A stretch of DNA of 64,000 nt from Cymodocea nodosa (lineage: Eukaryota > Streptophyta > Magnoliopsida > Alismatales > Cymodoceaceae), in the NCBI GenBank assembly GCA_036874045.1, contig CM072339.1:8935501-8999500 (forward strand), read 5' to 3'. This document shows positions 1 through 11,809 of the stretch, piece by piece (the first letter of the stretch is position 1; every line of letters starts with the position of its first letter). The notes under the pieces were generated by a model. The model saw only the letters and a list, made by a program, of their open reading frames with translations, was not told the DNA's origin and made no database searches. The position numbers and the translations under genes were made by a program.

Positions 1-1080
1 GTTTAGTTGGAAAGTCTAATGCATATATTGAGTTTTCTCTAAAATCAATAAAATTAATTTCAAGGATATCTTGATTTATTATAAAATAGTTTTCAACAGT
101 AAAGAATAAATTGTATCTTTTATCATAAAGCTGACCAACACTTAACAAGTTTTGTTTCAATCCAATTACATGCAAAACATTTTCAATTTTACCATTTTCA
201 GATGTAATGTTACCTATAGTAGTAATTTTACACTTTTCATTCTTACCAAATTTAACTAAACTAGAATTTATTGACTTAATCGAATTAAGAAATTTTTTCT
301 TACCAGTCATATGCTTTGAGCATCTACTATCATTGATCCATCTTGACATTTGTATTTACTTGTCCTTGTAGTCCTACAAATTATACTAAAATTAAGGCTT
401 TTGGTACCTAAATCTTCTTGGGTCCAATAGTGTTAGTCCTTAAGATATTAAATTTATTTCCTCTTGGTAGCTACATATATCTAGATCTTCTTTTAAGGGT
501 AAAAACTATAGAGTGTCATCTTTGTAAGATTGAATTATACCACCATAGTAGGAAGTTTCCTGTGAAGCAACATACCCAAGGTCAAATTTGTTCATTCCCA
601 ATCTTTGGAATCCTATGATCTTATTTAGGCCATTTTCTCCTTTAGTAAATTTACATATAGTGTTCTTTAAATCAGTAATTTCAACTTTTAATTTTTTTTT
701 TCTTCTTTTAAATCAAAGTTACTACAGCTATAAGTATCTAGTTTTGTTTTTAAATTTCTATTGTCAACTAAAGCTTTTTTTAGCTCAACAAATGCATCTT
801 CTAAACAAGAATTTAAACTTTTAACTTCTTTTCTATAATTTTTACACTTCACATATAAGTTGTCTACTGTATAAAGAAGGCTATCTATATCTAGATTGCC
901 ATTTTCATTATCTGAACAGTAGGGAGATGTGGAACATATCTCTTAAGTTGCAAAATACATGTTTGCAGGCACATCCTCATTAGAGTTTGAAGAGCTATCA
1001 GATGAACTATTGTCATCTCATGTAGCTTTCAAAGCCATTTTCTTTTTGTACCTCTTCCATTTTTGTTGATTGTTTAGGTG
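1..1080 (-). mobile_element. Ty1-copia fragment (gag tail and protease region)
   Basis: On the minus strand about 70-330 reads as a copia aspartic protease region: a W-x-x-D-S start, then S-K-H-M-T-G and a stretch ending L-L-S-V-G-Q-L. Further upstream on that strand (330-1030) is a lysine- and acid-rich, coiled-coil-like spacer of the kind between the gag zinc knuckle and the protease in Sirevirus-like copia elements. The matching part of the plus-strand copia element lies at 10.5-12.0 kb. The fragment is cut by the window edge at 1 and stops near 1080, where an Athila-type LTR piece begins. It is clearly decayed, with several breaks, and no LTR of its own is visible. Confidence 0.75.
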
Positions 1081-1089
1081 AATTTTGTT

Positions 1090-1279
1090 TGCTTTAAATA
1101 TATATTTATAATTTCTCTTTAGAAGTAAACAAATAATTTTCACAAATTAGATATTAAATCTAATTTATTTTTAACTACAAGTGCACATTGTTTATTACAT
1201 AAATGTGCAAGTATAAGTTGATCCCACAAAGATTGAATAAAAATTTCATACTATTTTGATTTTTACAACTAGAGGTTTA
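1090..1279 (-). mobile_element. Athila-type LTR fragment
   Basis: This stretch matches the terminal part of the Athila-like LTRs at 43660-43760 and 58760-58860, in the same orientation. Shared landmarks are the run about 'ttagatatta', the pair of 'caagtgcac' and 'gtgcaagta' boxes, and 'gatcccaca'. It is cut on the right at 1280 by the end of a copia LTR. Only the last 200 bases or so of the LTR are present. Confidence 0.6.
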
Positions 1280-2461
1280 TGTAGGATCGTTGTATCACAA
1301 GAGGTAGGGTGAATTGTGTCTTTAGTAATTAAAATTACCATCAGATAAAACAAGAGCACAAAACACTCATAAATAAAATTCTATTCTTTATAAACTTTAA
1401 AGAAAGAATTTACAATATCTTTTCAACTCAATTCCCTTCTTGACAATTTTGATACAATAATGTCCGATATACAATTCAAATAGAAAAATGAAGCCTTTTT
1501 CAAAACTAATTTTGAATTGTATAAAACTTGATATTTATGCATGTAGCTCTTTTCCTTCTTTTTGCTCAGCTTCTATATCTCTTCTTCTCTAGTTGTCGAA
1601 TTTCTAGACTTCTTGTGTTTGCAACTCCTTTTCTAAAATTGCTTGGAATTTCAAACTTCTTCTAATGTTGGAGAATTTTTCTAGATATGAATATTCAAAC
1701 TTGACTTTTCAATTTGGGATCTGGATTGAATATTTAGACTTGGTTTTTGAGATTGGGATCCTAATTGTAATTTAGCTCGTACTTTCTATTAGTAGTCGAA
1801 CTCTAACTTTAAGTTCAACATGCTCATCCACTTAATCCATAATCCACGTTTTCCATTATCTTTTCGAATTTCCACTTTCTCCACTATCATTTTGAATTTT
1901 CATGATTTCCACTCATAGATTCACTGAAACTTTATCTCCCTAGAGATTTATAAAATATCTTCTAAGTCTTCATTTTAGTCGAACACTTATCCTTTAAGTC
2001 CTATAAAAACTCGAACACTTATTTGTAACTCTTCAAGTTTTTACACCTACAAAACATGTGACTGAACAAAGAAAACTTATCTGTTTGTTAATTATTTTAT
2101 AAAACTCGAACAGTTATCTATCCATGCATATAAAAACTTGAATAGTTATCTAACTCTTCGATTTTCATTACTAAACGCACATGGAAAACACGTGACAACT
2201 TAAAACATTAAAAACACACGTGTAAATAACTTAACTATACGAGTTTTTAACATAACTCTTCGACTAAATCGAAACGTTAACTATCTGAAAGTTTAACTAT
2301 CCGAAAACTTTAACTATCTGAAAGCTTTAACTATCTGAAAACTTTAACTATCCGAAAACTTTAACTATATGAAATTTAAAATGAAACTTTCTGATAACTT
2401 GTCAACATTTAATTTTATAAACTTTAACAAAGCATTTATTATCAAAATAAAATTCCTAACA
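1280..2461 (-). mobile_element. copia 3' LTR (minus-strand element I)
   Basis: Read on the minus strand this LTR begins TGTTAGGA at 2461 and ends CGATCCTACA at 1280, giving TG...CA termini and about 1.18 kb. A purine-rich tract adjoins its start at 2462. It carries several TCGNNNAGTTA motifs, for example TCGAACAGTTA at 2106-2116. The end resembles other Sirevirus-like LTR ends in this window ('aattcaccc...' before the terminus). The other LTR of the element is not recognisable. Confidence 0.75.
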
Positions 2462-2484
2462 ATCTCCCCCTTTTTGATGATGTC
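2462..2484 (-). other. Polypurine tract of copia element I
   Basis: On the minus strand the bases beside the LTR start read CATCAAAAAGGGGGAGAT, the Sirevirus-type plus-strand primer. The same tract precedes the LTR of element E at 19260. Confidence 0.75.
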
Positions 2485-2990
2485 AAAACCTAATAAGTCA
2501 AATAATCTATCTTCTCCCCCTTTTTGGCATTATAAAAAAGTAAATAAAATGTAAGGAAGAAAAACTTGCCAAGTATATATCGTTTAAAAAGAAATTTTTA
2601 AACATGCATATCTTTTGTGGATAAAAATAAATTATTTAAATAAAACTTTTTGAAACAACAATTGTCAAAAACAAGTATATGATCATTAAATGCAGTAAAT
2701 AGTTTACATAATGCGATTGCTTCACATAAGTAATTTTTTTGTTTGTAACAAATTACAATAAATAAATCATGCAATACATAATTTGTATAATCACAAGCCT
2801 CTTTGTCTTTGAAAAATATTTATCAGAGTATCTGAAATTTACTTTACAATATCTGTACTTACTCTGTTTATTTGATCAATTATGGCTTGATCTAAATCTA
2901 ACTGTGAAAGTTGTGATTTTTGCTATAAAAATTTTGTATTTATGTTTCTATTTAAATTTGTATGTGTATTTGTATGTATAATTGTATTTG
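2485..2990 (-). other. Noncoding 3' part of copia element I
   Basis: AT-rich DNA between the accessory ORF remnant and the 3' LTR. A second copy of the CCCCCTTTTTGGC-type pyrimidine run (2514-2528) suggests a second polypurine tract on the minus strand, as is usual in Sireviruses. No open frame stands out. Confidence 0.5.
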
Positions 2991-4501
2991 TATCTGTATG
3001 TTGCTGTTGTTCTGAAAATTGTGTGGACTATTGCTATTGAGATTGGTTGTGCCAATCCTATGTTGTTGTTGCTGTCGAATTACAGGTGTATCTACTTCCT
3101 GGTATTTTTGTAGTTCTTTTGCAGAGGAAGATCTTGACTTTAATATTTTCTATAGCCGAGGTGTAATATCTGTATGACTTGCCACAATTCTCAAAAGTGT
3201 ATCACCATAAAATAATTTACTCTACAAGTTTAAGATATGAGAAATAAAAAATATCATACCAGTTCACCTATATATGGTTAATTAATGCATATGTAGCATA
3301 AAGATAACATCTGCCAACCTCTACACTATGACCAAACCTTTGAAAAAGTGAAGCATGTAGTATTTTTGCAATAAAATGTGCTTGGCCATTTAAATCATTT
3401 AGTAATCTCATTTGATTGTTGGTAGTCGAATCTTTAGCTAAACTTTTAATGTCCCATCCCAATTGATAAACCTATTTTCTTTTTGATAATTTAACTCCAT
3501 TTTTTAGTCCAAGTACTTGATAAAGTAATTCTAGAGTTAAATATATAGCGTAGTCTTGTATATTGAAAATAGGAATACCTTCTTCCATTGTTAAGTTTGA
3601 GTAAAAACAACTTACAAGTTCTAGTATAACAAGATGGCCTAGCTATTGTGGAAGTAGAATCAACAAGCCTTGAAATTCAAACATTTCTCGTACATGTGTC
3701 ATCCTATCAAACTTAACTGGTCTTGAATATAAAACTGTAAAAGTTTTATATGTTTGAAACTTTTCATAACAGGAGGTATTTCTAAACCATAACAATGTAT
3801 TGTCGTCTAAATTCTGTTTTGGATTAGGTATTTTTCTATCATGATTTTCTGACCTAGGACTTGTTTCAATATTATTAGCAGCATCTATATTTTCAGATCT
3901 TTCAGAATTGGTGGAATTTCTATCAAAGTTAGTATAAATGTATGAAATATCTATTATTATCGTATCAATAATCTACTAAATCTCCTCTGTGTGATCTTCA
4001 TGAAACATAGCAATGTCAATAGTCTCTATACTATTCTATCTATCAGCAACATTTATTTCTATAATTGATCTATACAACAATTGTCTTTGTATAAAAGAAT
4101 GTTCTATATCTATCTGTATAATAGAGTCATTCTGAAATTTCTATACTTGAGACATGAGCAAAGTCATATTCTATTTGTAACTGTGTATTTTGTTGATTAT
4201 ATACATTTATCAACAAATATACTATATACTATAACAGACATAACCACATGTATAAAATGTAGTATAAGCAACTATACCAAAAATCAAAAGTCTCTATCCG
4301 AGATACAGTAAGAGGAAAAATATCTGCACATTCCTCTTTAGATGAAATATCTTCAAAATTCATAGACTCGGTGTCTATGTTATCAAAAATGTCATCAAAA
4401 TTGATATCATCTATATATATATCATCAAAATTTCCTACATGTTCTCTTTTCGTAGGAAAAGAATGTTGGCTTGCAGTAGGATGTGAAAAACTATCCATTG
4501 T

Positions 4502-4726
4502 TGTTAGGACTAGGCTACCATTATGCCAAAAGCTCGAGCTGATAGCAAAGGCGTTACCAATCCTTTTAAGTAAGCCTAGAAACTCTCACAAGTCCAAGTT
4601 CATGGGAGGAACCATTAGGATTAACCCCCTTCTCTCATAGGTCCCTAAGGCCTTCTCCTTCACCCTCCAAGTCCTTCAGGTCCCTCAGCCCATCACCCCT
4701 CAAGTCCCTCAGTGGGTTCCTCAACA
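4502..4726 (-). repeat. TRIM 3' LTR
   Basis: 225-bp terminal repeat, almost identical to 4785-5010. It ends at the ATTGT target duplication. Confidence 0.9.
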
Positions 4727-4784
4727 ATCCTCCGCCCCCCCCCCCCTTGAAAAATGCATTCTATGAGTAGGCTCTAATAACACT

Positions 4785-5010
4785 TGTTAGGACTAGGCTA
4801 CCATTATGCCAAAAGCTCGAGCTGATAGCAAAGGTGTTACCAATCCTTTTAAGTAAGCCCAGAAACTCTCACAAGTCCAAGTTCGTGGGAGGAACCATTA
4901 GGATTAACCCCCTTCTCCCATAGGTCCTTAAGGCCTTCTCCTTTCACCCTCCAAGTCCTTCAGGTCCCTCAGCCCGTCACCCCTCAAGTCCCTCAACGGG
5001 TTGCTCAACA
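4785..5010 (-). repeat. TRIM 5' LTR
   Basis: 226-bp terminal repeat in the same orientation as 4502-4726. It is followed on the minus strand by the primer-binding site at about 4770-4782. Confidence 0.9.
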
Positions 5011-5879
5011 ATTGTATTAAAAGAGACATTATGCACTAATGTGATACAATACCTTAGAGTGTATGCTTGTAATATGATATTTGTCACATCTGTTGGGATT
5101 CCTGAAACAAAATCTTGTCCAACTTGTGTAATGGAACATAGTTTTCCATTTTTCAACGATTCTTCTCTTTGTTGCAATATGCCTTGTACACTTGCAATTA
5201 GTCCAAAATATTCTAATGTCTTTTTCTTTTTCCAACTATATGTTTGTAGTGTTTCTAGTTGTTTAGGAGGTTCTAAAGTTTTCTTAATTTCTCCTATTAA
5301 AGGCACCTGTGGTCTTGATGGTCCTCCACCATGATGCCTAGGTTGCAATAATGGAATATAGAGTTTTAAGCTCTCAACCTCTGTCATTTTTAATTGATAA
5401 ACTTTTTGTCCTTCACTTCGAAGGCCCATTTTCCAAATGGCAGTTTTCTATTCATCAATAAATAGTTGAATGTTGTCTAAAATAGCTGAGGAAAAATAAT
5501 GTTGGGAATACAAAGATTCTAATTCCTTGTTGGCATTTTCTATCATTGGTCCCCATTTCTTTCCATAATAAGTTATAGACTATACTGATTTTTCAAGTAC
5601 TTGTCTAGAACATGTAACAACCTCAAGGTTAGGTTGTAATGTTCTTTTCCACATTTGTAACACAGAAAGTTCGGTCTATTTTAGTCTAAACTATGTTTCA
5701 GCATAATTTTGAATAAATTTCCAACAAAATTTTTTCTCATCTTGAACAACTTTTCTAATTTCATGTAGTACTTCATTAGAAAAAGTATACCTTGAGTAAA
5801 TGTCGTTGATCTTATTTTCTATCTTCTAAAGTTTCATCTCTCTTTTTTACACTTTTGTCATTCTACCACGTCCTAACAT

Positions 5880-6500
5880 TATTGATTAATCTTTGCTATT
5901 CACTATAGAACTTAATGGAAGTAAAGATTGTGAAACTAGGGTTTTAGCATGGTAGAAACACGAAAGGTTGTTAGTAAAACATTTATAACTCTTTGAGTTT
6001 ATAAATAGATAAATGGATTCAATCATTGAAATCATAAATATAAGATCCATTATTGATAAATAACTCGAATGCTTACAATAACTATACAAGTTTTACAACC
6101 GATAAAAGTAGAAGACTTAGCGTAACTATTTGTGTAATGAAAATAACTACTAGCTAAGTAAAAGTGAGAAAACTTGAAGACTTATGATAATTATTCAAGT
6201 TTTATGAGTAGTAAAGCACATAACTATATGACAAACTAGAATAGTTATTGTCATATTTTAAGTCTTTCATAAAAATATAATAATATTAAGTTAACTGTTC
6301 GAGTTTCTCAGATGGATATGCGTAAAAGTCGAAGACTTAAGCATAACTGTTCGAGTTTCCTAAAAGGATAAAATATAAGAATTTAAAACAGAAACTCAGA
6401 GAGAAATCTAACTATTCGAGTTTGTAAAAGAGTAGAACTTAATAATACGAAAAATTTGGATGGTTAGTTATCAATAGGTGAGATAAAAAAGCTGAATTCA
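5880..6500. repeat. Noncoding motif array upstream of ORFX (element I)
   Basis: AT-rich stretch holding many copies of TAACTNNNCGA and close variants, for example TAACTGTTCGA at 6344-6354. The motif is the reverse complement of TCGNNNAGTTA, which recurs in the LTRs and gene spacers of the other elements here. No convincing ORF. Confidence 0.55.
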
Positions 6501-6645
6501 AGTAAAATACATAACTGTATGTTAAACTAATTGAATGAGTCTAACTTTTTATCCATTTAAGTTCTAGAATATTTGCATTTGATTGAATTTACCATTGTTT
6601 GTCATTGTTTGCTCTCCCTACATAAATGTAGTCTAGAGAATCTAT

Positions 6646-6800
6646 GATGTACTTAATATTTGGTTGCCAAGCCCTAATAGATTTGTCATTTAACTTCAAA
6701 AATTATGGCGTACTTAAATTAGGTTGCCAAGCCCTAATAGATTTGTCATTTAAGTTCAAAAATTATGGCGTACTTAAACTAGGCTGCCGATCCCCAATTT
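6646..6800. repeat. 60-bp tandem repeat, about 2.5 copies
   Basis: The unit containing 'ggttgccaagccctaatag' and ending 'aattatggcgtacttaa' repeats at an exact 60-bp spacing (6661, 6721), with a third, partial and diverged copy from 6781. Confidence 0.85.
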
Positions 6801-7704
6801 AGATTTGAGTCTCTCCATTTTTTTTTAATTTAAATACAGAAATAAGTAGTAGATTTAACAATTTAGACTTTCTAGCTTTTATTTTATTCAATTTATAAAA
6901 GAAAATTCATAGAGGTATACCTTTAGGTAACTTAAAAGAATTCAATAATGAGTACACGAACTTAAGAAAATAAATGCATTACATTATGTGTAAAGAATAG
7001 ATAATAACAATGAAAAATAACAAAGATTATATGCATAAATTATTGCAGAATTGTTATAACACTTGTAAAATAAACTAAGCTTGAGTACATTACCCCTTTT
7101 TTTTGTTTTTTATTTTATTTTATGGATTACCTCCCACAATATCATCTTTTTATGTGATCACAATCCCTTGCTTAGGGGAAAGATAACCAATTACTCAATG
7201 ATAAGTGAGAATAGGTAACCTTTTTTTTCTTTAAAAAAAAAAGAATCTGAATTACTTGTAAAATGAGTTTTCAATCAGCACATCCCAAACTAGTTGGTTT
7301 AAGTGACTAGAGTTTAAGATCCCCTAACGGACTTAATTACTCAAGTAATTGCAGATAAATAATAAAACAAGATAGTAAATTGAATAAGAGGCAACCATAA
7401 GACTTAATTTTTCTAATAGTATGTTAATAACTTTCCTTTAATAAACGGTACACGGTACATATTTTCTATGTATTTTCTAGTTAAAATCTCTATAATGGCG
7501 TATACATAAGTAACAAAAATACAGTTGGCATTCATATTGAATCAAATTAACTTTCCTTAAGTAACATTTTCTGAATTTTTCTTAAATAAATTGATTTCAA
7601 TAAAAATCAGAATTTCATAAATTCTTAACTACTAGTAAATAGTAATTCTAAAATAGATATTTTGAGTTTCTAATTTTTAATAATAATTTTTTTAATAAAG
7701 AAAT
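6801..7704. other. Unassigned AT-rich stretch
   Basis: No gene, terminal repeat or family similarity that I can support. Homopolymer runs of T and A occur at 7090-7130 and 7205-7240. It ends abruptly at the inverted LTR arm at 7705. Confidence 0.5.
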
Positions 7705-8205
7705 TGTAGGATCGTATGGCTACAAAAGAGGGGGGTGAATTGTGTATTTTTAATATTTTCTGAAATATAATTGAAACTTTAAAACTCAAAAACAAGTGGA
7801 GACATTATTTTCATAAAATCATTTTTATTCAAGGTTTCAATTACAATATACAATTCAATTCTCCTCAGAAATTGCAAATACAATTATATTTCGATACCAT
7901 GTATCATCTAAACAATTTCATAACTACAAACAGAGAAAACTAATTTGCGGAATTTAAAACTTTTCTCCCTGTTTGAGACCTTTCTTCTTCTTCTTTTTCT
8001 TCTTCAGCAATTCTTTAGTGACGAATATCTTGTCTTTTCATGCTTCATCGAATTTGTTTTCTTCTGATACTTCAAATCTTCAGTGACGAAAATCTTACCT
8101 TTTTATGCTTCACTGAACTTTCTTCCACTTGAGAGATTTTTCCCAAAGAGGTGTTTTTGATCCCTGAAAAAGATTTTTCTTTTGGTGTGTAGGGATGGTT
8201 TGATC
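7705..8205 (-). repeat. Inverted copy of the last 0.5 kb of the copia E LTR
   Basis: This segment is the reverse complement of 8831-9331, the last 501 bp of the E 5' LTR, starting exactly at the LTR terminus (TGTAGGATCG here, CGATCCTACA there). The arms are separated by 625 bp, so they form a long imperfect palindrome. By eye this arm is closer to the 3' LTR (20373-20873) than to the facing arm of the 5' LTR. Nothing resembling a primer site adjoins its outer end. Confidence 0.85.
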
Positions 8206-8210
8206 TTTGA

Positions 8211-9331
8211 AACATAACTAAACGCGTTGAGTTGCTATATTGAACACGAAGGCAACCCGTTAGGTTAGCGTTATAAACTTAAGTTGTTATTTTTGCACGT
8301 GGTAAAATTCTTATTATAAAAACATTTGTTTATTACTGGTTCGTTGAGTTATCATAACACAACGGAGATGGTTCGTTGAGTTATCATAACACAACGGAGA
8401 TGGTTTGTTGAGATATCATAACACCATAGACATAGTTCGTTGAGTTAGCTACAGTACTTGTCACGTGAAATGACACATGAGGAACTCGTTAAGTTAGAAA
8501 TGTTAAGTTATATATATACTTGTGTTACTTGTTTAGTTAACATTAAAGTAACGACTTCTTATTACACTGATGAAAAACTTTTGGACGAGAAAGTTTATTT
8601 TGTAGGAAATTTTTCAGAGATCCAGGACTAATGATTAAAGAAAATCCAAAATATAAACGTGGGTTAGAATATGTGTGTTTCAATGAAGGAAAAAGAAAAG
8701 ACGTGGAGAAGTGGAAAACTGGTGGTGGTTAAACGTGAAGGATATGCATGAAATGAAAATACAGTATAAAAGGCATAGAATTCTCGTTAATCAATTTATC
8801 CTTGCACACAAAACGAAAAATCTTTTCAAGGATCAAACCATCCCTGCACACCAAAAGAAAAATCTTTTTAAGGGATCAAAAACACCTTCTCGGGGAAAAT
8901 CTCTCAAGTGGAAGAAAGTTCAGTGAAGCATAAAAAGGTAAGATTTTCGTCATTGATGATTTAAAGTATCAGAAGAAAGCAAATTCGGTAAAGCATGAAA
9001 AGACAAGATATTCATCACTGAAGAATTGCTGAAGAAGAAAAAGAAGAAGAAGAAAGATCTCAAACAGGGAGAAAAGTTTTAAATTCCGCAAATTAGTTTT
9101 CTTTGTTTGTAGTTATGAAATTGTTTAGATGATACATGGTATCGAAATATAATTGCATCTACAATTTCTGAGGAGAATTGAATTGTATATTGTAATTGAA
9201 ACCTTGAATAAAAATGATTTTATGAAAACAATGTCTCGACTTGTTTCTGAGTTTTAAAGTTTCAATTATATTTCAGAAAATATTAAAAATACACAATTCA
9301 CCCCCCTCTTGTGTAGCCATACGATCCTACA
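8211..9331 (+). repeat. E 5' LTR (5'-truncated)
   Basis: Matches 19753-20873 of the 3' LTR; the first 492 bp of the LTR are absent and replaced by the inverted arm at 7705-8205. It ends CGATCCTACA. It carries repeated TCGTTGAGTTA-type motifs near 8340-8450, a TATA box, and a conserved (GAA)-rich stretch near 9025-9060. Confidence 0.85.
8765..8773 (+). promoter_or_regulatory. TATA box of the E LTR
   Basis: TATAAAAGG sits in a stretch conserved in the 3' LTR (20307-20315) and in the related solo LTR (23011-23019), consistent with the U3 promoter. Confidence 0.65.
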
Positions 9332-9333
9332 AG

Positions 9334-9345
9334 TGGTATCAGAGC
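9334..9345 (+). other. Primer-binding site of E (initiator tRNA-Met)
   Basis: TGGTATCAGAGC lies two bases after the LTR end and matches the 3' end complement of plant initiator tRNA-Met, the standard copia primer. Confidence 0.9.
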
Positions 9346-9531
9346 TTTGTTAATAATCTTTGATATAAAATCGATACCAACTTATTTAATATCATTGCTT
9401 ATTCTACCTTCCTTGTTTTTAAACAGAAATTAATATCTGAGCATACGTTTAACTCTATTGATTTAAGGCTCAAGTTGTTTTAAAGTTATTAGACTGTTTA
9501 AAATCAAATAGGTTGAAAAATCTAAGGTAAA

Positions 9532-10485
9532 ATGGCTACTGGAAATGGTAATTTTTCTTTATATGAAAGCCAAAATCTTAATCGTCCTCCTTTATTTGAT
9601 GGAATACATTTTAAATATTGGAAATATAGGATGACTGTTTTTCTTCAAAGTATAGATCATAAGTTGTGGTTCATGATTTCTAAACCATATACTCCGTTAA
9701 CTACTCCTTATAATACTTGGACAATTACTGAAAAAGAAAATAAAACTCTGAATACTAAGGGCTTAAATATTTTATTTTGTGCATTGAGTTATGAACAGTT
9801 CAGTAAAGTGTCGGCATATAAATCTGCTTATGAGGTGTGGCATGCATTAGAAGTTTCACATGAAGGTACTTCTCAAGTTAAAGAGACAAAAATAAACATG
9901 TTGATTCATAAGTATGAACTCTTTAAGATGCATGAAGACGAAAATATTTTTGAGATGTTTTCCAGATTTCTTGATATCATAAACTCTTTAAAATGTTTAG
10001 GAAAGAATTTTGAATAGAAGGATTTGGTGAGGAAAATTCTCAGATCCCTAAGCTCTAAATGGTCTCAGAAAGTAACATCAATTGAGGAATCACGAGATTT
10101 AAATGTTTATTCTATGAATGAACTTATAGGAAATTTAACGGCTTATGAAGTTCAATTAAATGAATCATTGAGTCACAACAAACTAAAAATGAAGAAAGAA
10201 ATAGCCTTCGAAATTAATTCAGATTCTGATTTATCTACTGACTCTAACGAGGATTTGATTTTGCTGACTAGGAAATTCAAGAAAGCATGGAATGCTAGGA
10301 AACAGCAAAGGAACAAAAATGATAAACCTTCAATGTCAAAATCATTAAATGACAAGAATTCTTCATCCAGAAAGTATGTATGTTACAACTGTAAGAAACC
10401 TGGACATCTTTCTCTAGATTGTCCTATGAGGAAAAATGAAAAGCAAAGTAGGACAAATCAGAAGAAGACGGCTCAGAAAACTTAG
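9532..10485 (+). mobile_element. E gag region with zinc knuckle
   Basis: The region reads as a copia gag of the UBN2 type: an early F-D-G-I-H-F-K-Y-W-K-Y-R-M motif followed by the helical domain near 9580-10010. A CCHC knuckle of form C-x2-C-x4-H-x4-C lies near 10380-10425, followed by a lysine-rich tail. Gag forms the virus-like particle that packages the element RNA. The region contains about one break. Confidence 0.85.
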
Positions 10486-10499
10486 AAAAAGTTTTACAA

Positions 10500-11800
10500 G
10501 AAAAAGGCTTTGAAGGTCACTTGAGATGACACGTCTGAAGAGTCTGAATCTGAGGAATCAGCATTGAAATCTTCACATTCAGAAGGAGAACAAGAGTTAG
10601 AAGATGTTGCTCATGTGTGCTTCATGGCAGATGAGTCTGAGGTAATATCTGATCCTGAAAGTCATTCAGATTTCAACTTTGATGAATTATTATGTGCTTA
10701 TCATGCATTATTACAAAAACTTAAAGTATGTAAACTGGAAAATAAGAATATTAGAAAATGTTCATCCATTATGGAAGAAGAAAATTGTTTCCTGTCTACT
10801 ACTTTAGAAAAGTTTAAATGTGATAATGAAAATCATGCTAGAGATTTGCAAAAATTTAGATTTAATAAATGTATCTTGCATGAACAAATACAGAATATAA
10901 ATGCTGAAAAATTAAAGATAGAATCTGAAAATGAAATGTTTGAGAAACAATATAAATGAACTTGAATTAGAGATAGATAAATTAAAACTGAGAGAGCAAG
11001 ATTTAAATTCTACCTTTGAGAAATGGAATTTAAGTCAAACTAAGTTAGACAAACTAACTAGTACCCCTGCGGTGTCTTATAAATTTGGCTTAGGATTTGA
11101 TTATCCTGAATATCCTGAATCTCAAGCCAATAAAGGATTTATTAGTTGCAGTTTAAGTAAATCTAAGACTAAAATTCCTCTTATTATGAAACAAGGTAAT
11201 AAATATGTAGAAGTAGATACTTCAAGGGATGAATCATGCAGTAATAATATAAATCAATGTGATTTGTCAAATTGTACTTTTAACATGACTATAAATGTTT
11301 CTAAAAATCTTGTTTCTTGTTCTGGAAATTCAGTTTCTAATGTTTCTAAAATTTCAGATAATTATAGTAAACTGAAAATTCAGAAATCTGAGCATGTAAT
11401 TCAATACACTAGTATTAGACCAATTACTCATTCTGCACGTGATAAAACAAAAAATTCTTGTGCAGAAAAAAATTTTGTATGTACGGAAAGTGTTAATACA
11501 AGTACAAAATCTTGGTATGAACTTACAGAAATGTATAAGCATGACCAAAATAAATTAACATCTGATAAAAATATGTTTGGTCTTGATTATACTTCATCTG
11601 AAAACAAAAAGAATGATTGCAAAAGCAATAATGCTATATGTGAGTATGATGCTAATGATAAATCAATAGTACTTACAACTAATAAGAATATAAATGATAA
11701 TGTTAAACCATTTTTAAACAAAAAGAAGAAATATGCGTTTAATGAACTTGGTCCTCAACAACATTGGGTACCAAGAAAAAGTTTTTCTTAATTTGTGTTG
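10500..11800 (+). mobile_element. E gag-protease spacer, coiled-coil rich
   Basis: Acidic and lysine/asparagine-rich coding-like DNA between the zinc knuckle and the protease. Near 10690-11060 it encodes heptad-like helices rich in Leu, Glu and Lys. The fragment at 1-1080 has the same kind of spacer. A long, poorly conserved linker here is usual for Sirevirus gag-pol. No catalytic motif is seen. Confidence 0.6.
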
Positions 11801-11809
11801 TAGGAGGAA

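Larger units (their letters stand above)
4502..5010 (-). mobile_element. Complete TRIM (terminal-repeat retrotransposon in miniature)
   Basis: Two near-identical direct repeats of about 225 bp (4502-4726 and 4785-5010) flank only 58 bp. On the minus strand each repeat begins TGTTGAG and ends TCCTAACA, a normal TG...CA LTR. Just inside the 5' LTR is a degenerate initiator-tRNA-Met primer site (TGTTATTAGAGCC against TGGTATCAGAGCC). Just inside the 3' LTR is a G-rich polypurine tract of at least 14 G. A perfect 5-bp target duplication ATTGT lies at 4497-4501 and 5011-5015. There is no coding capacity. It is not the Cassandra family as far as I can see, because no 5S-like box is evident. It lies inside the ORFX remnant of copia element I. 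Confidence 0.9.
2990..5879 (-). pseudogene. Decayed accessory ORFX of copia element I
   Basis: The minus strand keeps stretches like ORFX of element E. A start-like segment M-L-G-R-G-R-M-T-K lies near 5879, an acidic middle near 4230-4500, and the conserved core at 3268-3462. That core has A-x-F-I-A-K-I-L-H-A-x-L-F-Q-R-x-G-H followed by L-Y-A-T-Y-A-L. ORFX resembles the family annotated as 'putative plant transposon protein' (Pfam PF20167 from memory). It sits between pol and the 3' LTR, the place of the envelope-like ORF of Sireviruses, but I see no membrane segment. It is heavily broken, and a TRIM element is inserted in it at 4502-5010. Confidence 0.65.

Noticed and set aside
4735-4747. 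Poly-C run as a sequencing or assembly fault
   Set aside because: On the minus strand it is the polypurine tract expected just before the TRIM 3' LTR.
8330-8460. CRISPR-like array, from repeated 'gttcgttgagttatcataac' units
   Set aside because: Units are degenerate, spacing is irregular and they lie in the U3 part of a plant LTR; they belong to the TCGNNNAGTTA arrays.
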